Below are positions 17,762-25,948 of a stretch of DNA of 39,182 nucleotides, one piece after another; the first letter of the stretch is position 1, and every line of letters starts with the position of its first letter. The translations under genes and the position numbers were made by a program. Under the pieces are notes generated by a model. That model made no database searches and was not told the DNA's origin. It saw only the letters and a program-made list of their open reading frames with translations. This DNA comes from Usitatibacter sp035624355 (GTDB lineage Bacteria; Pseudomonadota; Gammaproteobacteria; Burkholderiales; Usitatibacteraceae): positions 1 to 39,182 of the forward strand of contig DASPRQ010000088.1 in assembly GCA_035624355.1 (NCBI GenBank). The letters run 5' to 3'.

Positions 17762-18817
17762 ATGAACTTCCTCGACGGCTCGCTGTTCCCCGAGAACCAG
17801 GAAAAGCTCGTCATCACCGCGGCGCCCTACGGTCCCGAGTGGATGCCCTCGGACTTCCCGGAAGACATCCCGGTCACGATCGAGGAGCACGTCCGGAAGG
17901 CGGTGGATTGCTACAACGCCGGCGCGACCGTCCTGCACATCCACGTGCGCGAGTCCGACGGCAAGGGGTCGAAGCGGCTTTCCAAGTTCAACGAGCTGCT
18001 CGCGGGCCTGCGCGCGGCGGTGCCCGACATGGTCCTGCAGGTCGGCGGCTCCATCTCGTTCGCTCCCGAGGGCGAGGGCGCGGCGGCGAAATGGCTCTCG
18101 GACGACACCCGCCACGCGCTCGCCGAGCTCACGCCCAGGCCCGACCAGGTGACCGTCACGATCAACACGGCGCAGATGAACATCTTCGAGCACATGACGC
18201 CGGCCGACTACGCCGGGACGTCGCTCGCCGAGCCCGCCACCTTCAAGGCCTACCGCGACATGATCGTGCCGTCGAACCCGAGCTGGTACGAGGAGCACAT
18301 CAAGCGCCTCACTGCGGCCGGGATCCAGAGCGAGTTCCAGTGCTACAACATCAACAGCTTCGAGACCATCGAGCGGCTGATCCGCCGCGGCGTCTACAAG
18401 GGGCCGCTGGTCCTCAACTGGGTGGCGATCAGCGGCGGCATGGACGCGCCGAACATCTACAACCTCGCCAACTTCCTGCGCGCGGTTCCCGACCGCGCCG
18501 TCGTGACGGTCGAAAGCTCCATGCTCAACACGCTGCCGATCAACATGATGGGCATCGCGATGGGCCTGCACGTGCGCTGCGGCATCGAGGACAACCTCTG
18601 GGCCCAGGACCGCAAGAGCAAGATGAGCACCGTGAGACAGATCGAGCAGCTCGTGCGCGTCTCCCGCGAGTTCGGGCGCGAGATCGCGAGCGGCAAGGAA
18701 GCGAAGCGCATCTGCCGCATCGGCGAGTTCTACAAGGACGTCGACGAGACGCTCGAGGCGAACGGCTTCGCGCCCAACCGCAAGCCGCCGGCGCGTCCGC
18801 TGCAGCGCGCGGCCTAG
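17762..18817 (+). CDS. Beta-keto acid cleavage enzyme (BKACE, DUF849 family)
   Basis: BKACE enzymes condense a beta-keto acid with acetyl-CoA and cleave the product to acetoacetate and a new CoA ester; the founding member is Kce of lysine fermentation. The 351-residue protein has the TIM-barrel opening LVITAAPYG, the zinc ligands H59 and H61 in VLHIHVRES, the phosphate loop VGGSISF and a C-terminal glutamate region VTVESSMLNTLP expected to supply the third metal ligand. The product is longer than Kce (about 275 residues) but typical of the larger subgroup. AGGAGACGG precedes the ATG at 17762. With the upstream dioxygenase and oxidoreductase it suggests a route that makes a beta-keto acid. Substrate is unknown. 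Confidence 0.9.
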   Translation: MNFLDGSLFPENQEKLVITAAPYGPEWMPSDFPEDIPVTIEEHVRKAVDCYNAGATVLHIHVRESDGKGSKRLSKFNELLAGLRAAVPDMVLQVGGSISFAPEGEGAAAKWLSDDTRHALAELTPRPDQVTVTINTAQMNIFEHMTPADYAGTSLAEPATFKAYRDMIVPSNPSWYEEHIKRLTAAGIQSEFQCYNINSFETIERLIRRGVYKGPLVLNWVAISGGMDAPNIYNLANFLRAVPDRAVVTVESSMLNTLPINMMGIAMGLHVRCGIEDNLWAQDRKSKMSTVRQIEQLVRVSREFGREIASGKEAKRICRIGEFYKDVDETLEANGFAPNRKPPARPLQRAA

Positions 18818-18821
18818 CCTC

Positions 18822-19403
18822 ATGGCCCGGCCCACCGTCGTGTTCGTCCCCGGCCTGCGCGAGCACGTGCCGGACCATTGGCAGACGCTGCTCCAGGCGC
18901 GCCTGCCCGGCTCGGTGTGCGTGCCGCGGCTGGGCAAGGGCGTGGTCTCGTGCCCGGCGTGGGTGGATGCGATCGACGCGACCCTCGCCTCGGTCGAGGG
19001 GCCGGTGGTCCTCGTGGGCCACAGCGCGGGCGTGATCATGATCGCGCACTGGGCGCGCTCGCACCGGCGTGCGGTGGACGGCGCGCTTCTCGCGACTCCG
19101 CCCGACCTCGACCGCGAGCTGCCCGCGGGCTACCCCACGAAGCGGACGCTGGAGGACAATGGCTGGATGCCCGTTCCGCTGGATCCGCTTCCGTTCCCGG
19201 CGATCGTCGTGGCGAGCGCGAACGATCCGCTCTGCACGCTCGAGCGCGCGTCGGATCTCGCGCGGCACTGGCGCGCGCAGCTCGTTCACGGCGGTGCCGT
19301 GGGGCACCTCAATCCGGCCTCGGGCTTCGGCGAATGGCCGCAGGCCGCGAAGCTGCTCTCGACCCTGGGCGTGACGGCCGCGCCGCGGGCGGCGGCGGCC
19401 TAG
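18822..19403 (+). CDS. RBBP9/YdeN-type alpha/beta hydrolase
   Basis: The 193-residue serine hydrolase has the nucleophile elbow GHSAG (S68), an acidic residue in ASANDPLC and a histidine in GAVGHLNPASGFG, which together form the catalytic triad. The opening VVFVPGLREHVPDHWQTLLQ is diagnostic of the RBBP9/YdeN family. Some members have weak esterase or aminopeptidase activity; cellular roles are mostly unknown. The ATG at 18822 starts four bases after the BKACE stop, so it is translationally coupled. It may hydrolyse an ester, lactone or thioester in the pathway. The C-terminus ends in an alanine-rich tail, and the transporter start follows after eight bases. Confidence 0.88.
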   Translation: MARPTVVFVPGLREHVPDHWQTLLQARLPGSVCVPRLGKGVVSCPAWVDAIDATLASVEGPVVLVGHSAGVIMIAHWARSHRRAVDGALLATPPDLDRELPAGYPTKRTLEDNGWMPVPLDPLPFPAIVVASANDPLCTLERASDLARHWRAQLVHGGAVGHLNPASGFGEWPQAAKLLSTLGVTAAPRAAAA

Positions 19404-19411
19404 GAGCCACA

Positions 19412-20704
19412 ATGGCGATCGCGCATTCCACGGCCGACGATCTCGCCGCCCCGGCCTCCGTGCCGCGCACGTTCGCGTGGATCGTCTTCGCGCTGATCTT
19501 CGGGCTGCTCCTGTCGGACTACATGTCGCGGCAGGTGCTGAACGCGGTGTTCCCGCTGCTCAAGGCCGAGTGGTCGCTCTCGGACACGCAGCTGGGGTCG
19601 CTCTCGAGCGTGGTGTCCCTGATGGTGGGCCTGCTCACGTTCCCGCTCTCGCTCGTGGCCGACCGCTGGGGGCGCGTCGCGAGCCTCAAGGCGATGGCGC
19701 TGCTCTGGTGCCTCGCCACGCTCGCCTGCGGATTCGCGCGCACCTACGAGGAGATGTTCGCGGCGCGCTTCCTGATCGGCGTGGGCGAGGCCGCCTACGG
19801 CAGCGTCGGCATCGCCGTGATCCTGAGCGTCTTCCCGGCGCACCTGCGCTCGACCTTGTCGGGATCGTTCCTCGCCGGCGGCGTGTTCGGCTCGGTGCTC
19901 GGCATGGGCCTGGGCGGGGCGGTAGCCGCGCAGCTCGGCTGGCGCTGGTCGTTCTTCGCCATGGCGTGCTTCGGGCTCGCATTGCTGGGGACGTTCGCGC
20001 TGGTCGTGACGGAGAAGCGGCTCGATCCCGAGCGCCGCCTGGCGGCGCGCGCCGCCGCGACCAGGCACATGTTCGAGTTCCGCAAGCTCCTGCCGGGCCT
20101 CTTCTCGGCGCGATCGGTGATCTTCGCCTACCTCGGCAACGGCCTGCAGCTCTTCATCGTGGGCTCGGTGATCGCCTGGATGCCGAGCTTCCTCAACCGC
20201 GAGTACGGCCTTCAGACCGCGCGGGCGGGCGCGCTGGCGGCGGCCTTCGTGCTGCTTTCCGGCGTGGGGATGATCGTCTGCGGCACGATCACGGACCGCC
20301 TGTGCAAGGAGGAGCCCGTGCGCAAGTTCGCGATCGCGGTCGGGTTGTCGCTCGCCACCTTCGCGCTGCTCGCGATCGGCTTCCGCCTGCCGCCGGGAAC
20401 GGCGCAACTCGCCGTGCTCGGGCTCGGGATCTTCCTCGCGGCGGGGACGACGGGGCCGTCGACCGCGATGGTCGCGAACGTGACGCACATCTCGATCCAC
20501 TCGACCGCGTTCGCAACGCTCTCGCTCGCCAACAACCTGCTGGGCATGGCGCCGGGGCCGGTGGTCACGGGAGCTCTCGCGGATCGCTACGGCCTCGCCA
20601 CGGCCCTCCAGATCGCTCCGTTCGCGTGCCTCGCCGCGGCGGTCGCCTTCGCGCTGGGCAGCCGGCATTACCGGGCGGATCTCGCGCGCCTCGGACGCCA
20701 GTAG
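19412..20704 (+). CDS. MFS transporter, spinster-like subgroup
   Basis: The 430-residue protein has the 12 hydrophobic segments of the major facilitator superfamily. LLLSDYMSRQVLNAVFPLLK in segment 1 and the loop-2 signature LVADRWGR between segments 2 and 3 are clear, followed by GEAAYGSVGIAVILSVFP and a central cytoplasmic loop (about 205-225). It probably imports the organic substrate of the pathway or exports a product. GGAG, directly at the stop codon of the hydrolase, serves as ribosome-binding site for the ATG at 19412. The frame is open for a further 178 codons upstream, but that is only overlap with the hydrolase gene in another frame. It is the last gene of the run and converges on the acyl-CoA ligase. 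Confidence 0.92.
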   Translation: MAIAHSTADDLAAPASVPRTFAWIVFALIFGLLLSDYMSRQVLNAVFPLLKAEWSLSDTQLGSLSSVVSLMVGLLTFPLSLVADRWGRVASLKAMALLWCLATLACGFARTYEEMFAARFLIGVGEAAYGSVGIAVILSVFPAHLRSTLSGSFLAGGVFGSVLGMGLGGAVAAQLGWRWSFFAMACFGLALLGTFALVVTEKRLDPERRLAARAAATRHMFEFRKLLPGLFSARSVIFAYLGNGLQLFIVGSVIAWMPSFLNREYGLQTARAGALAAAFVLLSGVGMIVCGTITDRLCKEEPVRKFAIAVGLSLATFALLAIGFRLPPGTAQLAVLGLGIFLAAGTTGPSTAMVANVTHISIHSTAFATLSLANNLLGMAPGPVVTGALADRYGLATALQIAPFACLAAAVAFALGSRHYRADLARLGRQ

Positions 20705-20740
20705 CCCCCGGTTCCGGCATCCGCCGGCCCTGCGCACCGC

Positions 20741-20761
20741 GAGCCCCCTCGCGGAGGGCTC
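20741..20761. terminator. GC-rich hairpin between convergent MFS and acyl-CoA ligase genes
   Basis: GAG and CTC close a stem that continues as CCCTC (20746-20750) with GAGGG (20754-20758, read as GGAGGG) around GCG, leaving two bulged Cs. It sits in the 82-base gap between the two stop codons. No T-run follows on either strand, so it may block exonucleases or aid Rho-dependent ends rather than terminate alone. Confidence 0.4.
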
Positions 20762-20786
20762 CATCAATGGCCGGCCGCCGGCGGCG

Positions 20787-22412
20787 CTACGCGCTCGCGG
20801 GCAGCCGGTATTCGGCGAGTCGCTTGCGCAGCTCCAGCTTCGAGAGCTTGCCCGTCGCCGTGTGCGGCAGGCTTTCGACGAAGATCACGTCGTCGGGCAT
20901 CCACCACTTGGCGATCTTGCCCTCGAGCGAGCCGAGCAGCGCCTCGCGCGTGACCGCCGTGCCGGGCTTGCGGACCACGACCAGCACGGGCCGCTCGTCC
21001 CACTTGGGGTGCTTCACGCCGATCACGGCGGCCTCGGCGACCTCGGGGTGCGCCATCGCGAGGCACTCGATGTCGATGGAGCTGATCCATTCGCCGCCCG
21101 ACTTGATCACGTCCTTGGAGCGGTCCGTGATCTTCATGTAGCCGTCGGGATCGATGGTGGAGACGTCGCCCGTGGGGAACCACCCGTCGTGCAGGACGTC
21201 GCCGCCCGCGTTGTTGAAGTAGCGCTCGATCACCCAGTGGCCGCGCACCTCCAGGTCGCCGAATGCCGCGCCGTCGTGGGCAAGGGGCTTGCCGTCCCCG
21301 CCGACGATGCGCATGTCGATGCCGAAAAGCGGCCGCCCCTGCTTCTCCCGGAGCGCATCGCGCGCGGCGGCGTCCCACGCGGCGTGCTTGGACTTGAAGG
21401 TGTTGAGCGTGCCCAGCGGCGAGAGCTCGGTCATGCCCCAGGCATGCACCACCTCGATGCCGTAGCGCTCGCGGAAGGCGCGGATCATCGCCGGCGGCGC
21501 CGCGGCCCCGCCGATCACGACGCGCCTGAGCGTCGAGGGCCTGAGGCCGTTCTTCTCCAGGTGTTGCAGCAGCGCGAGCCAGACGGTGGGAACGCCCGCG
21601 GTGAGCGTGACCCCTTCGGCCTCGAAGAGCTCGAACAGGCTCGCTCCGTCGAGGTTCGGCCCGGGCATGACCAGCTTCACGCCGGCCATGGCGGCCGCGT
21701 AGGGGATGCCCCAGGCGTTCACGTGGAACATGGGAACCACGGGCAGCACCACTTCGCGCGCGGACAGCCCGAAGGAGTCGGGGAGGCAGACCGCGAAGCT
21801 GTGGAGCACCGTCGAGCGGTGCGAATAGAGCGCGCCCTTCGGGTTGCCGGTCGTGCCGGAGGTGTAGCACAGGCTCGAGGCCGTGTCCTCGTCGATCTCC
21901 GGCCATTCGAAGGCCTCGCCGCCCGAGGCGACGAGCTCCTCGTAGCAGAGCAGGGGCAGGGCGGTCTCGGGCATGTGCGCGCGGTCGGTGAGGGCCACCC
22001 AACCGCGCACTTCGGGGCACTTCGGGGCGATGGCCTCGACGAGCTTGAGGAACGTGAGATCGAAGAAGACGTACCGGTCCCGCGCGTCGTTCACGATCCA
22101 GGCGATCTGGTCCGGGAACAGGCGCGGGTTGATCGTGTGGCAGACGGCCGCGGAGCCGGAGACGGCGTAGTAGATCTCGAGGTGGCGGTGGTTGTTCCAT
22201 GCGAGCGTGCCGATGCGTTCCCCCGGGACGACGCCCAGCGCCGCGAGCGCGCCGGCCAGGCGGAGCGCACGCCGGTGGGTCTCGTGCCAATCCTGGCGGC
22301 GGATGCCGCCCTCGGTGAGGCGGGACACGATCGGCGTGTCGCCGTGCCAGCGGTCGGCATGGCGGATCAGCGACGGGATCGCGAGCGGCAGCTTCATCAT
22401 CTGTCCCAGCAT
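20787..22412 (-). CDS. Acyl-CoA synthetase (AMP-forming), fatty-acid ligase type
   Basis: The 541-residue protein activates a carboxylic acid to its CoA thioester through an acyl-adenylate. Visible motifs are the P-loop YTSGTTGNPKGALYSHRS, VPMFHVNAWG, HAWGMTELSPLG, the ATP-binding GWFPTGDV, the hinge ITDRSKDVIKSGGEWIS and the C-terminal TATGKLSK, with the catalytic lysine. The pattern is that of medium/long-chain or methylmercaptopropionate-type (DmdB-like) ligases; chain length cannot be fixed. AAGGAG lies seven bases before the ATG at 22412. It is divergent from the DUF1302 gene, with shared regulatory dyads between, and converges on the transporter. It probably feeds an imported acid into CoA-dependent degradation. 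Confidence 0.93.
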   Translation of the reverse strand: MLGQMMKLPLAIPSLIRHADRWHGDTPIVSRLTEGGIRRQDWHETHRRALRLAGALAALGVVPGERIGTLAWNNHRHLEIYYAVSGSAAVCHTINPRLFPDQIAWIVNDARDRYVFFDLTFLKLVEAIAPKCPEVRGWVALTDRAHMPETALPLLCYEELVASGGEAFEWPEIDEDTASSLCYTSGTTGNPKGALYSHRSTVLHSFAVCLPDSFGLSAREVVLPVVPMFHVNAWGIPYAAAMAGVKLVMPGPNLDGASLFELFEAEGVTLTAGVPTVWLALLQHLEKNGLRPSTLRRVVIGGAAAPPAMIRAFRERYGIEVVHAWGMTELSPLGTLNTFKSKHAAWDAAARDALREKQGRPLFGIDMRIVGGDGKPLAHDGAAFGDLEVRGHWVIERYFNNAGGDVLHDGWFPTGDVSTIDPDGYMKITDRSKDVIKSGGEWISSIDIECLAMAHPEVAEAAVIGVKHPKWDERPVLVVVRKPGTAVTREALLGSLEGKIAKWWMPDDVIFVESLPHTATGKLSKLELRKRLAEYRLPASA

Positions 22413-22454
22413 GGGCGCTCCTTATGGCTGCGGGGGTCCGGTCATTTTCCCCGG

Positions 22455-22472
22455 TGTTGCAGTGCATCAACA
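22455..22472. promoter_or_regulatory. Inverted repeat resembling the TonB-receptor dyad
   Basis: TGTTG and CAACA are separated by eight bases. The 18 bases match the dyad at 2853-2870 at 13 positions, including TGTTGCA at the left and CAACA at the right. It lies in the 169-base region between the divergent ligase and DUF1302 genes. Confidence 0.4.
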
Positions 22473-22484
22473 ATCGTTGGTTCG

Positions 22485-22502
22485 GATGAATCCCGATTCA
22501 TC
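22485..22502. promoter_or_regulatory. Perfect 8-bp inverted repeat (operator-like) between ligase and DUF1302 genes
   Basis: GATGAATC and GATTCATC are perfect inverted arms with a CC spacer. An 18-bp dyad in a divergent promoter region is typical of a dimeric repressor site (TetR, GntR or MarR type). No such regulator gene lies within the window. Confidence 0.55.
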
Positions 22503-22581
22503 AGTTCTGGCGATTGTGGGCCCGGCGGGGCGGAGGCGAGAATCCGCCCCGACAACCGCACGAGAGGGGAGAGCAGCCAAA

Positions 22582-24537
22582 ATGCAAAGACCGTTCAATG
22601 CGCGCCGCCGTGCGCTCGTGGCCGTGGTGGCCGCCGCGCTGGCCCCGTCGGCCCACGCCATCAACTTCGACCTCGACAACGGCGACCAGGTGATCTGGAC
22701 CACGACCTTGTCGGCCGGAACCAGCTGGCGGGCGGAGAATCCGGACCCGCGCCTGCTGCATCCGAACAACGCCATCCTCCAGGGCATCACGGGCGCCGTG
22801 GGCGGCAACACGGACGACGGCGACCTCAACTTCAAGAAGGGCAAGCAGTTCTCCTCCCCGCTCAAGCTCGTGACGGACGTCGAGTACAAGCATGGGGACT
22901 TCGGGGCCTTCGTCCGCGGCAAGGCCTGGTACGACGCCACCCTCGAGAACCAGGGGGTGCAGCACGGCAGCTTCACCAACGGCTACGTGCCGGGCGCGAG
23001 GCTCGACGACTCGAACTACGAGAACCTCGCCAAGTTCTCGGGCGTGGCGCTCATGGACGCCTACGCCTACGGCACCTTCGGCCTGGGCGGCGACTCCGAG
23101 GCGAAGGTGAAGGTCGGCCGCCACGTGCTGAACTGGGGCGAGAGCCTCTTCATCCAGGGCGTGAACCAGATCAACCCCATCGACGTTCCGGCGCTGCGCC
23201 GCCCGGGCACGGAGATCAAGGAAGTGCTCCTGCCCGTGGGCATGGTCTCGGCCAACGTGGGCCTGGGCCGTGGCGTCTCCGCGGAAGGCTTCTACCAGTA
23301 CCAGTGGCAGGACTCGGTGGTCGATGGCTGCGGCACCTACTTCCTCGCGGTCGACGCATCCGTCGGTCCGAGGACCGAGAACGCGTGCCGCGCCGGCTTC
23401 CTGCAGTCGCTCTCGGCCGCGCAGGCCGCGCAGCTCTCGGCGCTGCTGCACACGACGATCGCGCCCGGCGACCAGGGCGGCGCGCAGGCCGGCGCCTACC
23501 TGCCGGCGACCGACACGCACAACGGGTCGAGCTCGGGGCAATACGGCCTGTCGGTGCACGTGCCCGTGAACAGCCTGGATACGGAATTCGGCCTCTACGC
23601 GCTCCAGTACAGCGCGCGCCTGCCGGTGCTCTCGACGATCAAGGGCAACTCGCCGTTCCCGCTCACCACGAGGCTGCTGGGTTCCGCCGCGAGCCAGGAA
23701 TCGGCCTTCTGGGAATACCCCGACAAGGTCCGGCTCTACGGCATCAGCGCGTCGACGGACTTGCTGGGCTGGTCCGTGGGCGCGGAGGCTTCGTACTCGC
23801 CGAACTTTCCGGCGCAGTACGCCCCGGGCGACCTGCTCGCCGGCCTGGTGTACGGGTCGGCCCCCCAGGCGCTCGCCGTGCTCGGCGTCTCGGCGCCCGT
23901 CGCGGCGGCCATGAACGCGTACCGCGGCCCGCTGACGGCGCAATTCACCGCCGCCCAGAACGGCCAGATCGTGAGCGGCTACAATCGCATCGGGAAGACC
24001 CAGCTGCAGGTGAACGCGATCCAGTTCTTCAACAACGTCGCCGGCGCCGAGACCCTCTCGGTGGCGGGCGAGGTGGGCATGCAGAGGGACAGCGTCCCGA
24101 ACTTCCAGGACGGCGTTCGCTACGGGCGCAGCTTCGTGTTCGGCATCGCCACCGCGCCCAGCTACGGCCCGCTCGCCTCGGCCGTCGCGGGAGGCTGCCC
24201 GATCCTCAACACGCCCAACCAGACGGGCTGCGAGAACGCCGGCTTCGTCACGCGCACCTCGTGGGGCTATCGCGTGCGCGGCCAGCTCTCGTACTCCAAC
24301 GTCTTCGACTCGGGCATCACCGCGAAACCCGCGCTCTTCTGGGGCCAGGACGTGAACGGCGTCTCGGCGGACGGCCAGTTCAACGCCGGCCGCGGAACGC
24401 TCGGCCTCACGATGGGCTTCGAGTACCGCAAGATGTACGACCTCGAGTTCGGCTACGTCACGTACAGCAATTCCGCCAAGTGGGACCCGCTGCGCGACCG
24501 CGACTACTACTCGGCGAGCCTCAGCGTCACGTTCTAG
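22582..24537 (+). CDS. DUF1302 family outer-membrane protein
   Basis: The 651-residue protein starts with a clear signal peptide ending APSAHA. It then runs INFDLDNGDQVIWTTTLSAG, the standard opening of DUF1302 proteins, and GRHVLNWGESLFIQGVNQIN, a highly conserved block near residue 180. The final residues SASLSVTF end in Phe, the signal for BAM insertion of outer-membrane barrels. DUF1302 proteins are usually found beside DUF1329 and MMPL/RND genes in bacteria that use hydrophobic compounds; a role as outer-membrane pore or receptor is inferred. GAGAG and AGC lie upstream of the ATG at 22582; the longer open frame upstream is intergenic. DUF1329 follows after 28 bases. Confidence 0.9.
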   Translation: MQRPFNARRRALVAVVAAALAPSAHAINFDLDNGDQVIWTTTLSAGTSWRAENPDPRLLHPNNAILQGITGAVGGNTDDGDLNFKKGKQFSSPLKLVTDVEYKHGDFGAFVRGKAWYDATLENQGVQHGSFTNGYVPGARLDDSNYENLAKFSGVALMDAYAYGTFGLGGDSEAKVKVGRHVLNWGESLFIQGVNQINPIDVPALRRPGTEIKEVLLPVGMVSANVGLGRGVSAEGFYQYQWQDSVVDGCGTYFLAVDASVGPRTENACRAGFLQSLSAAQAAQLSALLHTTIAPGDQGGAQAGAYLPATDTHNGSSSGQYGLSVHVPVNSLDTEFGLYALQYSARLPVLSTIKGNSPFPLTTRLLGSAASQESAFWEYPDKVRLYGISASTDLLGWSVGAEASYSPNFPAQYAPGDLLAGLVYGSAPQALAVLGVSAPVAAAMNAYRGPLTAQFTAAQNGQIVSGYNRIGKTQLQVNAIQFFNNVAGAETLSVAGEVGMQRDSVPNFQDGVRYGRSFVFGIATAPSYGPLASAVAGGCPILNTPNQTGCENAGFVTRTSWGYRVRGQLSYSNVFDSGITAKPALFWGQDVNGVSADGQFNAGRGTLGLTMGFEYRKMYDLEFGYVTYSNSAKWDPLRDRDYYSASLSVTF

Positions 24538-24565
24538 GCCGCGCCGCCATCCAGGAGAAGCCAAG

Positions 24566-25924
24566 ATGATGAACAGGATCACGCTCAACGTCGCCCTCGC
24601 CCTCGCGCTCGCGTGGGCGCCGGGGGCGTTCGCCAAGGCGACGGCGCAGGAAGTGGAGCGCCTCGGCAAGGACCTCACCCCCACCGGCGCCGAGAAGGCC
24701 GGCAACAAGGACGGCACGATTCCCGCGTGGAACGGCGGACTCACGAAGGCGCCCGCCGGCTTCGACGCGAAGAAGGGCTACGCGGACCCGTACGCGTCCG
24801 AGAAGCCCGTGCTCACGATCACCGGCCGGAATGCCGCGCAGCATGCGGACAAGCTCTCGCCGGGCCAGCTCGCCATGCTGAAGAAGTACCCGGACTACAA
24901 GATGAACGTCTACCCGACGCATCGCAGCGCCGCGCTGCCGCAGGCGGTGTACGACGACATCCGCAAGTACGCCGCGAGCGCCGAGCTCACCCCCGACGGC
25001 AACGGGGTGGACAAGTCCGGCACCAGCTCGCTGCCGTTCCCGTTCCCGAAGGCGGGCGAGGAGCTGCTCTGGGACCACAGCTTCCGCTGGCGGGGCGGCT
25101 CGGTCCAGCGCGACTCGTCCTGGTACAACGTGCAGCCCAGCGGCGGCTACTTCCGCGTGGCCACCAGCGACCGCTTCGTGTTCGAGAACGCCGGCTACCT
25201 CGACACCAAGCGCGACAACATGAACTTCGTGTGGATGGGCTACTATCGCGCCCCGGCGACGCTCGAAGGGACGATCCTGCTGGTCTGGGACACCATCGAC
25301 CAGGCCAAGGAAGCCCGCAGCGGCTGGCTCTACAACTCGGGCCTGCGCCGCGTGCGCCGCGTGCCGGAGCTGTGCTGCGACTACAGCGCCGACGGCACCG
25401 AGGGGCTGCGCTACACCGACCAGTACGACGGCTGGAACGGGACGACCGACCGCTACACGTGGAAGCTCGTGGGCAAGAAGGAGATGTACATCCCGTACAA
25501 CGATTACAAGCTCACCGACAAGTCGCTCAAGGCCTCCGACGTCCTCAAGCCCGGCCACCTGAACCCGGACCTCCTGCGCTACGAGCTGCACCGCGTCTGG
25601 GTGGTCGAGGGCACGCTCAAGGAAGGCAAGCGGCACGTCTTCGCCAAGCGCACCATGTACTTCGACGAGGACACGATGCAGCTCGCGGTGGCGGACCTCT
25701 ACGACTCGCGCGGCCAGCTCTGGCGCCTGCAGGAGACGTACGAGATGCAGTACTACGACGCGACGGTGCCCTGGTACTCGGGCATCTCGTACTACGACCT
25801 CAACTCCGGCGCTTACCAGCTCGCGTTCGCCTCCTTCGAGGAGAAGAACCCGCCCGTGTTCGGGGCGCGCGGCAAGCTCGCGGACTTCCAGCCCGACGCG
25901 CTGCGCCGCATGGGCTCGAAGTAG
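24566..25924 (+). CDS. DUF1329 family periplasmic protein (LolA/LolB-like fold)
   Basis: The 452-residue protein has a signal peptide ending PGAFAKA and the DUF1329 opening VERLGKDLTPTGAEKAGN with GTIPAWNGGLT. Further family blocks are NVYPTHRSAALPQAVYDDI, VPELCCDYSADGTEGLRYTD and YNDYKLTDKSL. The fold is thought to resemble the lipoprotein carriers LolA and LolB, which bind lipid in a half-barrel, so a role as periplasmic carrier of a hydrophobic molecule is plausible. AGGAGAAG precedes the ATG at 24566; a second ATG follows at once. It sits between the outer-membrane DUF1302 protein and the propeller/RND genes, consistent with a link between the membranes. Function is inferred. Confidence 0.9.
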   Translation: MMNRITLNVALALALAWAPGAFAKATAQEVERLGKDLTPTGAEKAGNKDGTIPAWNGGLTKAPAGFDAKKGYADPYASEKPVLTITGRNAAQHADKLSPGQLAMLKKYPDYKMNVYPTHRSAALPQAVYDDIRKYAASAELTPDGNGVDKSGTSSLPFPFPKAGEELLWDHSFRWRGGSVQRDSSWYNVQPSGGYFRVATSDRFVFENAGYLDTKRDNMNFVWMGYYRAPATLEGTILLVWDTIDQAKEARSGWLYNSGLRRVRRVPELCCDYSADGTEGLRYTDQYDGWNGTTDRYTWKLVGKKEMYIPYNDYKLTDKSLKASDVLKPGHLNPDLLRYELHRVWVVEGTLKEGKRHVFAKRTMYFDEDTMQLAVADLYDSRGQLWRLQETYEMQYYDATVPWYSGISYYDLNSGAYQLAFASFEEKNPPVFGARGKLADFQPDALRRMGSK

Positions 25925-25948
25925 GTCGGGGCGCGGGCGGGGGTCCTC

